From positions 1 through 64,000 of the forward strand of contig CALVAX010000004.1 of NCBI GenBank assembly GCA_944325605.1: DNA of 64,000 nucleotides. Reading direction: 5' to 3'. Made by a program: the position numbers and the translations under genes. Positions 9,290 through 18,987 of this stretch are shown here, piece after piece (the first letter of the stretch is position 1; every line of letters starts with the position of its first letter). The notes under the pieces were generated by a model. It was given only the letters and a program-made list of their open reading frames with translations, made no database searches and was not told the origin of the DNA. This DNA is from Candidatus Gastranaerophilales bacterium (lineage in GTDB: Bacteria > Cyanobacteriota > Vampirovibrionia > Gastranaerophilales > Gastranaerophilaceae).

Positions 9290-9991
9290 TTTTATAAATC
9301 CTTCTTGTTTGCACTACCTTATATATAGAATAAGTATTAAAACCGCAATTTTTTGCTAATTGTGCAAAATATTTTTACGAATATTTACATTATACCTTCT
9401 GCAAAACGCAAACGGTATGTCTTTTTTATATTTTGATAAATTTATTTTGTCCTCCGAACGGGGTCGCTTTTACGGAAAAGCGACGGAAACCGGCCGCACG
9501 CTTTCGTTCGCTAATAATTTGCATAACTCGACTCTTGGCTGGTTAAACTCGCTTTGCTCAAACTATACCCGCCTTTGAAGTTTGTCTAGTTTGCAATTAT
9601 TGCTCACTCCGCTATTGCGGCATTTTGGGTTTTGAGTATTTTCGTCATTTTGGTCGGAGCAAATAGGCTCGTCACAATGTCTCATGTCATTCTGAGGGCG
9701 AAGCCCGAAGAATCTTCTCGCTTTTTAATGGGATCCTTCGCCTTTGGCTCAGGATGACGTCCTTTTTCCTGTCATTCTGAGGGCAAAACCTTCAGTATCT
9801 CATCGGGTTATCAGCATCTTCTTCGGCTAAAGCCTCAGGATGATGTATTTGCAGAAAAGAGAAAAGCCTGTCCAAGCAAAAGACATACTTCTTGCATAAC
9901 GCAATCAGTATGTCTTTTAATCTTTTTAAGACCACCGGCTAAAGTGCCATTACTAACATCTAGCCGATGTGTAAGAGCGGACTTCGTCCGC
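9290..9991. repeat. Repeat island downstream of class II RNR
   Basis: No gene is supported. From left to right: a structured repeat with a perfect stem GTCGCTTTT-acgg-AAAAGCGAC (9463-9484) extending to about 9632; several REP-like units (for example GTCATTCTGAGGGCG at 9686) and their inverted forms to about 9844; the terminator at 9878-9918; and a copy of the ACTAACATCTAGCCGATGT element running up to the nrdJ stop codon. Open frames here translate repeats only. Confidence 0.8.
9878..9918 (-). terminator. Rho-independent terminator of nrdJ
   Basis: AAAAGACATAC and GTATGTCTTTT form a perfect 11-bp stem with A/T runs on both sides. Nearly the same hairpin and flanks lie downstream of groEL (18914-18954), so the terminator and the sequence up to the stop codon have been copied as a unit. 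Confidence 0.85.
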
Positions 9992-12040
9992 CTATGAGCA
10001 GCCGGAGTAACCGCATTTAAGGCAAATGAAACAGCCTTCCGCCATCTGAATTTCGTTTCCGCATTCAGGACATTTGACAGTTTTAATTTCGCCTGTCGGA
10101 TTGTAATCTTCAGTCTTTTCTTCCTTAATCGGATTTGTAACATCAGATTTCTTTTCCGGCTCAGAAACCGTTTTCATTGATTTTTCGGCCTCAACCTGAG
10201 CTTCTGATTTTTTTGAATCAAGGTTCATCGGCTGGAACTGACGGCTGTTGTTTCTGTAAACGGTTATGCCTTTTAGATTATTCTCATAAGCTAAAACATA
10301 GGCCTGTTCAATGTCTTCGCGGGTTGCGTGTTCTTCAAAGTTAACTGTTTTAGAAACAGCGTTGTCCGTGTGAAGCTGGAATGCAGCCTGCATTTTAACG
10401 TGCCAGTACGGAGAAACGTCGTGCGCAGTTACAAAAATCTTTTTAGCATCGGCCGGAACTTTGTCAACATGAGCAACTGAACCGGTTTTAGCAATTTCTT
10501 TCATCAGATCTTCAGAATAAAATCCGTGTTTGATAGCGTATTCTTTGAAAATCGGATTAACTTCAAGCATTTCTGTTCCGTCCATAATAAGTCTTGAGAA
10601 AACAAGCCCGAACAAAGGTTCCACACCGCCGGAGGCGCCTGCAATCATTGAAATCGTTCCTGTCGGCGCAATGCAGGTTGTAGTTGCGTTGCGAATTCCG
10701 AATTTTTCAATCTGCGCATCAAGTTCCTTCCACTGTTCATCGGAAACTTTTCCGGCTGATTTTCCTTTGTATTTGTTGTAGAGGAAGTTTTTGCCGTCGT
10801 AAACGCTTCCTTTGAAGTTGTTAAATCTTCCTCTTTCTTTAGAAAGTTCAATTGACTCGCATTTTGATTCGTAATCAATGAATTCCATAACCTGAGAGGC
10901 AAGTTTTGTACCTTCTTCTGAGCTGTAGGAAATTCCCATTTTCATAAGCATATCAGCCCAGCCCATAACTCCGAGTCCGATTTTGCGGTTGTTTTGAACC
11001 ATCTCTGAAATCTGCGGAAGCGGGTAATTGTTTACGGCAATTACGTTGTCCAAAAATCTTATTGCAGTTCTTGTCGTTTCTGCAAGAGTTTTCCAGTCAA
11101 CTTCAGGGCCGTTTGCGCCTTCAATAACCATTCTGCCAAGATTAATTGAACCTAAATTGCAGGCTTCGTAAGCAAGAAGCGGAACTTCACCGCAGGGGTT
11201 TGTAGATTCAATCTGACCGACAAGAGGTGTCGGGTTGTCAGAGTTCATTTTGTCAATAAAGATGATTCCCGGCTCCCCGTTTCTCCATGCGCCGTCAACG
11301 ATTAAGTCAAACACTTTTTTAGCGCTCAATCTTGCAACAACCTGATTGTTCTGCGGGTTGACAAGGTCGTAATCTTCGCCTTTTTTGAGAGCTTCCATGA
11401 ATTTGTCCGTAATCGCAACGGAAATATTAAAGTTGTTTAATTTGTTGTTGTCAGATTTGCAGTTGATAAAGTCCAAAATATCCGGATGGTCAACTCTTAA
11501 GATACCCATATTAGCGCCGCGTCTTGTACCGCCCTGTTTAACGGCTTCTGTGGCAGCGTTAAATACTTCCATAAATGAAACAGGGCCTGAAGATACGCCC
11601 ATTGTCGAACGGACAACGCTGTTTTTCGGGCGGAGTCTTGAGAAGGAGAAACCTGTTCCGCCGCCTGATTTATGAATAAGCGCCGTATTTTTAACTGTTT
11701 CAAAAATTCCTTCAAGGCTGTCTTCCACAGGAAGTACAAAGCATGCTGCAAGCTGACCGAGTTCTCTTCCCGCATTCATCAATGTCGGAGAGTTCGGCAT
11801 AAAGTAACATTTTGTTATAAAATCATAAAATCTGTCTGCAAGTTTTTCAACTTCAGCCTGAGATTTGCCGAATTTCAAATCACCTGATGCAATTGCAAGA
11901 GCCACACGTCTGAACATATCAGCAGGTTTTTCTGTGCAATTCCCGTCTTTGTCCCTTTTCAAGTATCTTCTTTCAAGAACTTTTATTGCGTTTTCGGATA
12001 AATTCAATTTTTCTTCCACTAAGTTCACACTAACCTCCAT
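9992..12040 (-). CDS. nrdJ: Adenosylcobalamin-dependent ribonucleotide reductase (class II)
   Basis: Reduces ribonucleotides to deoxyribonucleotides using a B12-derived radical, so it works without oxygen. The alpha-chain core shows [11 protein letters not shown], the active-site [21 protein letters not shown] (about residues 280-300), and the phosphate-binding [20 protein letters not shown] (about 460). A C-terminal zinc ribbon (CPECGN...[10 protein letters not shown], last 26 residues) follows a poorly conserved linker. The 682 aa length fits vitamin B12-dependent NrdJ. The ATG at 12040 has no good ribosome site. A GTG four codons later (12028) has GGAGG 5 bases upstream, so the protein may be four residues shorter. 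No NrdR box or cobalamin riboswitch was seen upstream. Confidence 0.95.
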   Translation of the reverse strand: MEVSVNLVEEKLNLSENAIKVLERRYLKRDKDGNCTEKPADMFRRVALAIASGDLKFGKSQAEVEKLADRFYDFITKCYFMPNSPTLMNAGRELGQLAACFVLPVEDSLEGIFETVKNTALIHKSGGGTGFSFSRLRPKNSVVRSTMGVSSGPVSFMEVFNAATEAVKQGGTRRGANMGILRVDHPDILDFINCKSDNNKLNNFNISVAITDKFMEALKKGEDYDLVNPQNNQVVARLSAKKVFDLIVDGAWRNGEPGIIFIDKMNSDNPTPLVGQIESTNPCGEVPLLAYEACNLGSINLGRMVIEGANGPEVDWKTLAETTRTAIRFLDNVIAVNNYPLPQISEMVQNNRKIGLGVMGWADMLMKMGISYSSEEGTKLASQVMEFIDYESKCESIELSKERGRFNNFKGSVYDGKNFLYNKYKGKSAGKVSDEQWKELDAQIEKFGIRNATTTCIAPTGTISMIAGASGGVEPLFGLVFSRLIMDGTEMLEVNPIFKEYAIKHGFYSEDLMKEIAKTGSVAHVDKVPADAKKIFVTAHDVSPYWHVKMQAAFQLHTDNAVSKTVNFEEHATREDIEQAYVLAYENNLKGITVYRNNSRQFQPMNLDSKKSEAQVEAEKSMKTVSEPEKKSDVTNPIKEEKTEDYNPTGEIKTVKCPECGNEIQMAEGCFICLKCGYSGCS

Positions 12041-12254
12041 TTATTAGTCCAAGTCTTCTTATTCATCAAATTTATTAAAAATCATCCCCATAAATAAAAA
12101 TATTTAAAGCATGGTTTGTTCTACAATTTTACATCAATTAAAAAAGTCATGCAACATGGTTATTCAATTAATTTTCAGTTTTGTAACAAAATATTTTCTA
12201 AAAGTTTAGTGATAAACATGTTTATAATATAATTGCTTGGCGAGGTGAATTTAT
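12041..12254. promoter_or_regulatory. Divergent promoter region, nrdJ / symporter
   Basis: AT-rich spacer between divergent genes. It holds the perfect palindrome TTTTGTAACAAAA (12179-12191), which recurs before other genes, and a TATAAT (12223-12228) about 14 bases before the symporter ribosome site. No riboswitch fold was recognised. Confidence 0.5.
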
Positions 12255-13559
12255 TTGAAACACTCAAAACTTACAGCCCTGATATTTATAGCATTATTTT
12301 TAGGTGTAATAATAGGACATTTTGCACCTGATTTTGCAGTAAAAATGAAACCTTTTGCAGAAATTTTTCTGAGAATGGTTAAAATGATTATTGCACCTCT
12401 TTTGTTTTCGACGCTTGTTGTCGGAATTGCAGGACACGGAGATGCAAAAAGCCTCGGTAAAATCGGGCTTAAAACAATTATATATTTTGAAATTGTCACG
12501 ACCCTGGCTCTTATAATCGGGCTTACAATGGGGAATATATTTAAACCGGGCGTCGGTTTTGTTTCCGGAACTTCGGTTCATGCAATGGAAATGCAGGCTG
12601 CAGGACTGGTAGCCGCATCACATGCGCACACTTCAATAGGTGCAATGGTGACTGATATTTTCCCGACAAGTATCGTTGATTCGATGGCAAAAGGCAACCT
12701 GCTGCAGATCGTTGTGTTTTCAATATTTTTTGCGCTTGCAATCTGCGCTGTCGGCAAAAAAGCACAGCCGGTTCTTGATATTTTGAATTCCGTTTCGCAG
12801 ATTATGTTTAAGTTTACGGAATACGTTATGTATTTTGCACCGCTTGGAATTTTCGGAGCGATAGCTTCAACTGTCGGCGCAAACGGGCTTTCCGTCCTTA
12901 AAAATTATTGTAAAATAATCGGCGCATTATATACAGCTCTTGCGGTTTTTGTAGTTCTTGTATTATTTATAGTCTGCAAAATTGTCAGAATTTCGTTCAG
13001 AAATTTATTAAGAGCGTTGCAGGAGCCGGCACTTCTTGCGTTTACAACAGCAAGCTCAGAAGCCGCTTTCCCGAAAGCCATGGAAATTATGGAGCGTTTC
13101 GGTGTTCCGAAAAATATCGTAGGCTTTGTTATGCCGACCGGATACACGTTTAATCTTGACGGAAGCACGCTGTATCTTGCGATGGCAGTTTTGTTTTCTT
13201 CGCAGATTGTCGGAATTCATCTTGACTTAAACCAGCAGATTATAATTATGCTTGCTCTGATGCTGACAAGCAAAGGGGTTGCAGGAGTGCCGAGAGTTTC
13301 TCTTATTGTTCTTGCCGGAACATTAGCAAGTTTTGACATTCCGATACTGGGTGTTGCAATACTTCTCGGCATTGACCAGATTCTTGATATGGGCAGAACG
13401 ACCGTAAACTTAATCGGAAACTGCGTTGCGACCGTTGTTATCGCAAGATGGGAAAAAGTTTTTGATTATGATAAAATGAAAGAGTTCGTGGCTCAGTCAA
13501 AGGCCGAAAGTATCGGCGCCGATATTGAAAAATTCAGACGCGACCACGAAAGACATTAA
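12255..13559 (+). CDS. Dicarboxylate/amino acid:cation symporter (DAACS family)
   Basis: Sodium- or proton-coupled importer of glutamate, aspartate or C4-dicarboxylates in the inner membrane. The product has eight hydrophobic segments and the family signature region TASSEAAFPKAMEIM (about residues 262-276), then MPTGYTFNLDGSTLYLAMA (HP2/TM7) and NLIGNCVATVVIARWE (TM8). The last resembles DctA and GltT more than archaeal homologs. Translation starts with TTG at 12255, because GAGGTG lies 7 bases before it and the family N-terminus begins there. The 434 aa length is normal. Substrate cannot be decided. It is followed by ileS after 32 bases with no terminator between. Confidence 0.93.
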   Translation: MKHSKLTALIFIALFLGVIIGHFAPDFAVKMKPFAEIFLRMVKMIIAPLLFSTLVVGIAGHGDAKSLGKIGLKTIIYFEIVTTLALIIGLTMGNIFKPGVGFVSGTSVHAMEMQAAGLVAASHAHTSIGAMVTDIFPTSIVDSMAKGNLLQIVVFSIFFALAICAVGKKAQPVLDILNSVSQIMFKFTEYVMYFAPLGIFGAIASTVGANGLSVLKNYCKIIGALYTALAVFVVLVLFIVCKIVRISFRNLLRALQEPALLAFTTASSEAAFPKAMEIMERFGVPKNIVGFVMPTGYTFNLDGSTLYLAMAVLFSSQIVGIHLDLNQQIIIMLALMLTSKGVAGVPRVSLIVLAGTLASFDIPILGVAILLGIDQILDMGRTTVNLIGNCVATVVIARWEKVFDYDKMKEFVAQSKAESIGADIEKFRRDHERH

Positions 13560-13591
13560 TAAAAACAATTAAAAAAAGAAGGATACAGAAG

Positions 13592-16480
13592 ATGAGTGAA
13601 AGCACAAAAGTTGAATTGAAAGATACCTTAAACCTGCCTCAGACAAGCCTTGCGATGAGAGCAAATGCAACTGTCAGAGAAATTGAAATTCAAAAATTCT
13701 GGGAAGAAAACAAAATTTACGAAAAATCAGTTGCAAACAAAGATAAAAATAACAAATTTATTCTTCACGACGGGCCACCGTATTTGAGCAGTGAAAAAAT
13801 TCACGTAGGCACAGCACTCAACAAAATTCTAAAAGATATCCTCACAAAATACAAATCACAGAAAGGTTTTTATGCGCCATACGTTCCGGGATACGACGGG
13901 CACGGGCTTCCGATTGAAAACAAAGTCGTAAAAGAAATCAAAGGCGGCAGAAGTGCCGTAACGCCTTACGAACTCCGCCAGAAGTGCAGAGAATTTGCTT
14001 ATAAAAACCTTAAAGGTCAGGAAAGCGAATTCAAACGCCTCGGTGTCTGGGGTGACTGGGAGCATCCATATTTGACGATTGCGCCTGAATACGAAGCAGA
14101 ACAGGTCAGAGTTTTCGGCGACATGTACAAAAAAGGCTACATTGAAAAAGGGATGAAACCTGTTTACTGGTGCGCCTCCTGCGAAACCGCGCTTGCAGAA
14201 GCAGAAGTTGAATACGCAGACCATACCTCAACTTCAATTTACGTAAGATTTAAGTTTGATGAGGACAGCACAAAGAAAATTAATAGTGAAATTCTGGCAA
14301 AATCATGTCATTCTGAGCAAAGCGAAGAATCTCATAAAAATATTTACGCAATAATCTGGACAACAACCCCGTGGACAATTCCTTCAAACATGGCAATCAG
14401 CATGCACCCGAGGTTTGAATACACCTTCTTTGAATACAAGGGGGATGTCTATGTTGCGGCACAGGAACTTCTCGGCGCATTTTTGAATGACGTTGAATGG
14501 GATGAAAAAGATATTAAAGTTATCGGCTCCTGCACCGGACAGGATTTAGAGCTTTTGAATACAAAACACCCGCTCTATAACAGAAAATCTCCGATAATTT
14601 TAGGCGAACACGTAACGCTTGACGCAGGTACGGGTTCTGTCCACACTGCTCCCGGACACGGGCTTGAGGACTATGAAGTCGGATGCAGATACGGAATTGA
14701 AGTATTCTCACCGCTTGACAGCCGCGGAATCTGGACAGATGCGGTCGGCGACAAAGACCTTGAAGGTGTTCCGTATTACAAAGGCAACAAAATCGTTATT
14801 GAAAAACTTCAAAACTGCGGAGCGTTGTTAAAAGCGCAGGACATAAACCACAGTTACCCGCACTGCTGGAGATGCAAAAATCCGGTAATTTACCGTGCAA
14901 CGCCGCAATGGTTTGTAAAAGTCGACAAATTCAGAGAACAAACGCTTGATGCAATCAAAAACGTTAAATGGATTCCGGCCGGCGGAGAATCCAGAATTTC
15001 AAACATGGTTGCAGGCCGTACGGACTGGTGCATCTCACGCCAGAGAGCATGGGGCGTTCCGATTCCTGTTTTCTACTGCGAAGATTGCGGCGAAGTTATT
15101 GTAACTGATGAAACAATTAATCATGTTGCGGAAATTTTCGAAAAAGAAAGTTCCGATGCATGGGTTAAATACACGGCAGAAGAACTTCTTCCGGCAGGTT
15201 TCAAATGCCCGAAATGCGGCAACCGTTCACCGCAATCTGAAAATTCAACAGGAATTAACGCAGACGTTAAAAAAAGCCATTTTAAAAAAGAAAATGATAT
15301 TATGGATGTCTGGTTTGACTCAGGTATAAGCTGGCGCGCAGTTGTCGAAAAAAGAAGCGGACAGCTCGGCACAACTCCGGTTGAGATGTATCTGGAAGGT
15401 TCGGATCAGCACAGAGGCTGGTTCCAGTCCTCACTTTTGACTTCCGTTGCGACTGAAGGCAAAGCGCCTTACAAAACAGTTCTGACCCACGGGTTTGTGT
15501 TCGGAGAGGACGGCCGCAAAATGTCAAAGTCACTCGGCAACTATATCCGCCCTGATGACATTATCAAAAATTACGGCGCAGATATCTTAAGACTCTGGGC
15601 AGCGTCCGTTGATTACAGAAATGATACCAAAATCGGCGACAATATCATTAAGCAGCTTGTAGAAATCTTCAAAAAAACAAGAAACACAGCAAGATTTTTA
15701 CTCGGCAACCTTTTTGATTTTGACCCGAAAGCTGATTATGTGGAATATAAAGATTTGAAAGAACTCGACAAATTCGCTCTTCACAAACTCAACAACCTGA
15801 TAGAAGAAGTTACTGTTGCGTTTGAAAATTACGAGTTCTACAAATACTTCCAGCACCTGCAAAACTTTGCAGCAGTGGATTTAAGCTCTTTCTATCTTGA
15901 TATTGTAAAAGACAGACTCTATACAGCAGGCAAAAAATCACTTTCCCGCCGCGCCTGCCAGACTGTAATGTATGAAATTTTGCAGGCACTGGTCAGAATG
16001 CTCGTTCCCGTAATGCCTCATCAGGCGGAAGACATCTGGATGAGCGTTCCGGAATCACAAAAAGACGGACTTGAAAGTATTCTTCTGTCCTCGTGGCCTG
16101 AGGCAAAACCTGAATGGAAAAATGAAAAACTTGAAGAAGAATTCACTCAAATTCTGAAAGCGCGGGAAGTTGTAAGCCGTGCAATAGAACCTCTCAGAGC
16201 GGACAAAAAAGTCGGAAGTTCACTGGAAGTTGCAGTTTACGTAAGTGTCAAGGATAACGCTGTCTTAAAAGCAAACGAAGATGAACTCTGCAACATCTTC
16301 ATTACATCTCAAGCTTATGTAACAGACGAAAAGCCGTCGGATGTTTTAAACGAATACAAAGAAGACGATTTTACTGTATGGGTTACAAAAGCGGAAGGCG
16401 AAAAATGCGCCCGCTGCTGGAAATACAGAAAACTCAACCCTGACGGAATTTGTGAAGAATGCCTTGAGGCGATAAAATAA
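13592..16480 (+). CDS. ileS: Isoleucyl-tRNA synthetase with an in-frame repeat insertion
   Basis: Charges tRNA-Ile. HVGT (HIGH variant, about residue 72) and KMSKS (about 640) mark the class I catalytic core. IIWTTTPWTIPSN opens the editing domain. The C-terminal anticodon-binding domain ends in a zinc finger (CARCWKYRKLNPDGICEEC). The 962 aa length is slightly above usual. Residues 239-248 (CHSEQSEESH) are the translation of a REP-like repeat at 14307-14331, placed just before the editing-domain start, in a stretch that varies in the family. The frame is kept and all motifs are intact, so the enzyme is expected to work. GAAGGA lies before the ATG. A strong terminator follows. Confidence 0.96.
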   Translation: MSESTKVELKDTLNLPQTSLAMRANATVREIEIQKFWEENKIYEKSVANKDKNNKFILHDGPPYLSSEKIHVGTALNKILKDILTKYKSQKGFYAPYVPGYDGHGLPIENKVVKEIKGGRSAVTPYELRQKCREFAYKNLKGQESEFKRLGVWGDWEHPYLTIAPEYEAEQVRVFGDMYKKGYIEKGMKPVYWCASCETALAEAEVEYADHTSTSIYVRFKFDEDSTKKINSEILAKSCHSEQSEESHKNIYAIIWTTTPWTIPSNMAISMHPRFEYTFFEYKGDVYVAAQELLGAFLNDVEWDEKDIKVIGSCTGQDLELLNTKHPLYNRKSPIILGEHVTLDAGTGSVHTAPGHGLEDYEVGCRYGIEVFSPLDSRGIWTDAVGDKDLEGVPYYKGNKIVIEKLQNCGALLKAQDINHSYPHCWRCKNPVIYRATPQWFVKVDKFREQTLDAIKNVKWIPAGGESRISNMVAGRTDWCISRQRAWGVPIPVFYCEDCGEVIVTDETINHVAEIFEKESSDAWVKYTAEELLPAGFKCPKCGNRSPQSENSTGINADVKKSHFKKENDIMDVWFDSGISWRAVVEKRSGQLGTTPVEMYLEGSDQHRGWFQSSLLTSVATEGKAPYKTVLTHGFVFGEDGRKMSKSLGNYIRPDDIIKNYGADILRLWAASVDYRNDTKIGDNIIKQLVEIFKKTRNTARFLLGNLFDFDPKADYVEYKDLKELDKFALHKLNNLIEEVTVAFENYEFYKYFQHLQNFAAVDLSSFYLDIVKDRLYTAGKKSLSRRACQTVMYEILQALVRMLVPVMPHQAEDIWMSVPESQKDGLESILLSSWPEAKPEWKNEKLEEEFTQILKAREVVSRAIEPLRADKKVGSSLEVAVYVSVKDNAVLKANEDELCNIFITSQAYVTDEKPSDVLNEYKEDDFTVWVTKAEGEKCARCWKYRKLNPDGICEECLEAIK
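14307..14331 (+). repeat. REP-like repeat inside ileS coding sequence
   Basis: GTCATTCTGAGCAAAGCGAA plus GAATC matches the intergenic REP-like family (for example 9686-9714 and 43859-43880). It is read in frame as part of IleS. Confidence 0.8.
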
Positions 16481-16492
16481 AAATAAAATAAT

Positions 16493-16522
16493 AAAAAAGG
16501 AAGCGTAACAGCTTCCTTTTTT
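16493..16522 (+). terminator. Rho-independent terminator of ileS
   Basis: AAAAAAGGAAGC-gtaaca-GCTTCCTTTTTT is a 12-bp perfect stem ending in a T-run, 13 bases after the ileS stop. Confidence 0.92.
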
Positions 16523-16523
16523 G

Positions 16524-16538
16524 TGCAATAATCATTAT
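16524..16538 (+). promoter_or_regulatory. Extended -10 promoter of a leaderless hydE
   Basis: TGC-AATAAT (16524-16532) is followed by six bases and then the ATG at 16539. It directly follows the ileS terminator. No ribosome site is present, so transcription probably starts at or beside the start codon. Confidence 0.45.
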
Positions 16539-17561
16539 ATGCAAAAACTGATTGACAAAGCAAAAATTGAACACACACTCTCTAAATCAGAAATTGTAGA
16601 CATTTTAAAAGAGGATTCAATAAACCAATACCTTTTTAAATCAGCAGATGAAGTCAGGAAAAATTTTACCGGCAATGAAGTTCATCTAAGAGCCTTGATT
16701 GAGTTTTCAAACATCTGCCGCTGTGATTGCAAATACTGCGGAATTCGCCGTGACAACCCAAAAGTCGAACGCTACAGGCTTGAAAAAGATGAAATTTTAA
16801 AGCTGGCGGATTTTGCGGTTCTGTCGGGATACAAAACAATAGTTCTCCAGAGCGGAGAAGATATATTTTTTACGGCGGAGTATCTTGCTGAAATCATAAC
16901 GGCAATTAAAAAATATGATGTTGCCGTGACACTCAGTATCGGCGAACGGTCTTATGAAGAATACCAAGTTTTAAAAAACGCCGGCGCGGACAGATTTTTG
17001 CTCAGGATTGAAACAACGGACGAAAATTTATACAAAAAAATGCACCCGGGTATGAGTTTTGAAAACCGCAAACGCTGTCTTTATGATTTAAAAAGCCTCG
17101 GATTTGAAACAGGCACCGGCTCGCTTGTCGGACTTCCGGAACAGACAATAGAAAGCCTTGCGGATGATATTTTATTTTACAAAGAATTGAACGCAGATAT
17201 GGTTGGAATAGGGCCTTTGATTGTGCACCCCGAAACACCTTTGAAAGACGAAAAAAACGGTGATTTAATTCTTGCGATAAAGGTTCTTGCGCTTACGCGT
17301 CTGCTTTTGCCGGATATAAATATTCCGGCAACAACTGCAATGGAAACATTACATCCGCAAGGGCGGATTATGGCGCTTCAGGCAGGCGCAAATGTTATCA
17401 TGCCCAACGTCACATTTGAAAAATGCAAGAAAAATTATGAAATCTATCCGGATAAAGTTTCCGTTGACTATTCAAAACTTGAAACAGATTTGAAACAAAT
17501 CGGACGGACAATTTCTAAAAAGCACGGCTTCAGAGGAAACTCCGACCGCCCCCTCACTTGA
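16539..17561 (+). CDS. hydE: [FeFe]-hydrogenase maturase HydE (radical SAM)
   Basis: Radical SAM enzyme needed to build the organic part of the hydrogenase H-cluster. The cluster motif C-x3-C-x2-C is seen as [14 protein letters not shown] (about residues 63-76). [30 protein letters not shown] and the C-terminal [15 protein letters not shown] with [11 protein letters not shown] are typical of HydE and distinguish it from biotin synthase. The frame opens at a TTG at 16521 inside the ileS terminator T-run, so the ATG at 16539 (340 aa) is the better start. HydF, HydG and the hydrogenase are not in the window. Its presence implies hydrogen metabolism in an anaerobe. Confidence 0.9.
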   Translation: MQKLIDKAKIEHTLSKSEIVDILKEDSINQYLFKSADEVRKNFTGNEVHLRALIEFSNICRCDCKYCGIRRDNPKVERYRLEKDEILKLADFAVLSGYKTIVLQSGEDIFFTAEYLAEIITAIKKYDVAVTLSIGERSYEEYQVLKNAGADRFLLRIETTDENLYKKMHPGMSFENRKRCLYDLKSLGFETGTGSLVGLPEQTIESLADDILFYKELNADMVGIGPLIVHPETPLKDEKNGDLILAIKVLALTRLLLPDINIPATTAMETLHPQGRIMALQAGANVIMPNVTFEKCKKNYEIYPDKVSVDYSKLETDLKQIGRTISKKHGFRGNSDRPLT

Positions 17562-17644
17562 AAACGGCTACCTGTAACCATACTTGCACGGCAGAAATTA
17601 GAACGGGTGAGGGGGGCGGAAATAAAAAAGAAAGGACAAATTTA

Positions 17645-18559
17645 ATGGAAATTGCAGATAATATACTGGAAACCATCGGGCACACGCCGCTTGTAAAAAT
17701 TAATCGCATGAACGACGGCAGCGCAAAAATTGTTGTAAAACTCGAAAAACAAAACCCCGCAGGTTCTGTCAAAGACCGCCCCGCGCTTAATATGATTGAA
17801 AAAGCGGAAAGAGAAGGTTTGATAAACAAAGACACAGTAATAATTGAACCGACAAGCGGAAACACAGGAATAGGACTTGCTCTTGTCTGCGCAATCCGCG
17901 GCTACAGAATGATTTTGACAATGCCTGAAACAATGAGCATTGAAAGACGAAAGCTTCTTGCCGCATACGGGGCCGAACTCGTACTCACAGACGGGCAAAA
18001 AGGTATGCAGGGTGCTGTCGATAAAGCAGAAGAACTTCACAGAGAAATTAAAAACTCTTTTATCCCGCAGCAATTTGCAAATCCGGCAAACCCCGAAGCG
18101 CATTCGGTTACAGCGAACGAAATCTGGAATGACACAGACGGGAAAGTTGATATTGTAGTTGCAGGAGCCGGCACGGGCGGTACAATCTGCGGGTTATCAA
18201 AATTTTTAAAAGAAAAAAATCAGAACATAAAAGCCGTTGCGGTTGAGCCTTATGAAAATCAGGTTCTGAAAGGCGAAAAAGCCGGCGCGCATAAAATTCA
18301 GGGCATCGGCGCAAATTTTGTTCCGAAAAATTTCGACAAAAACCTTGTTGATGAAATTATTCCAGTCAAAAGCGATGAAGCGATTTTAACAGCCCGCAGA
18401 CTTGCAAAAGAAGAAGGAATTTTGGCGGGGATTTCCTCGGGAGCAGCACTGCTGGCAGCTATTGAACTTTCAAAACGTCCTGAAAACAAAGAGAAATTAA
18501 TCGTTGTAATCTTGCCCGACAGCGGCGAAAGATATCTTTCAAGCGAGTTGTTTGAATAA
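17645..18559 (+). CDS. cysK: Cysteine synthase (O-acetylserine sulfhydrylase)
   Basis: PLP enzyme that makes cysteine from O-acetylserine and sulfide. The PLP lysine lies in NPAGSVKDR (about residue 42). The phosphate cradle appears as [10 protein letters not shown] (about 69) and [10 protein letters not shown] (about 175). [19 protein letters not shown] and [13 protein letters not shown] form the C-terminal end. A longer open frame begins at 17558, but AAAGGA lies 8 bases before the ATG at 17645, which gives the usual 304 aa with the typical N-terminus ([15 protein letters not shown]). The 83-base gap after hydE has no terminator, so the two may be cotranscribed. Confidence 0.95.
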   Translation: MEIADNILETIGHTPLVKINRMNDGSAKIVVKLEKQNPAGSVKDRPALNMIEKAEREGLINKDTVIIEPTSGNTGIGLALVCAIRGYRMILTMPETMSIERRKLLAAYGAELVLTDGQKGMQGAVDKAEELHREIKNSFIPQQFANPANPEAHSVTANEIWNDTDGKVDIVVAGAGTGGTICGLSKFLKEKNQNIKAVAVEPYENQVLKGEKAGAHKIQGIGANFVPKNFDKNLVDEIIPVKSDEAILTARRLAKEEGILAGISSGAALLAAIELSKRPENKEKLIVVILPDSGERYLSSELFE

Positions 18560-18617
18560 TTTTTTGGATGCGCAAGGCGCAGCCTTGCGCCGGAAGAACA
18601 ATATTTTGTATAATGTT

Positions 18618-18659
18618 AAAAAGACATGTGCCGGCAAAAGCGCCGGTACATGTCTTTTT
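18618..18659 (+). terminator. Terminator downstream of cysK
   Basis: AAAAAGACATGTGCCGGC and GCCGGTACATGTCTTTTT form a long stem with one G/A difference that a G-U pair can hold, ending in T's. It is symmetric enough to act on both strands. Confidence 0.85.
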
Positions 18660-18913
18660 GATAGTTTGGCTTTTATTTATAAAATTATATCCAACTTTGC
18701 TTATTTTGTATGTTTTATTTGGTACTTTCTTGTACCGGCAAGAAAGTACAGCAAAGAAGCTCCCGGCCTGTTGCTCCGTTCGCTAATCAATTGTAACCGT
18801 TTCTATCTTAGCAAGCTGACTCGTGCTACGCACTCAAACAAAGCTTGCTCTGTTATTTAGAAACGGAACATTGATTGCTCACTGCGCAGAGGTCGGTTTG
18901 TTTTGTTTTATAA

Positions 18914-18954
18914 AAAAGACATACCTCTTGCATAACACAGTCAGTATGTCTTTT
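18914..18954 (-). terminator. Distal terminator for the groESL operon
   Basis: AAAAGACATAC/GTATGTCTTTT stem, a near-copy of the nrdJ terminator. Read from groEL, it is the last of three hairpins. Confidence 0.75.
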
Positions 18955-18987
18955 AATCTTCTTAAGGGCATCAACTAAAGTGCCATT

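Noticed and set aside
12041-12254. Cobalamin riboswitch or NrdR boxes upstream of the B12-dependent RNR
   Set aside because: Neither a B12-box-like sequence nor a paired NrdR box could be found.
16521-16538. TTG start for hydE and its six extra residues
   Set aside because: The TTG lies in the T-run of the ileS terminator. The ATG at 16539 fits the family and the -10 box position.
18552-18860. Open frames of 102 and 72 codons after cysK
   Set aside because: They run through the cysK terminator and a structured repeat, so are not believable genes.
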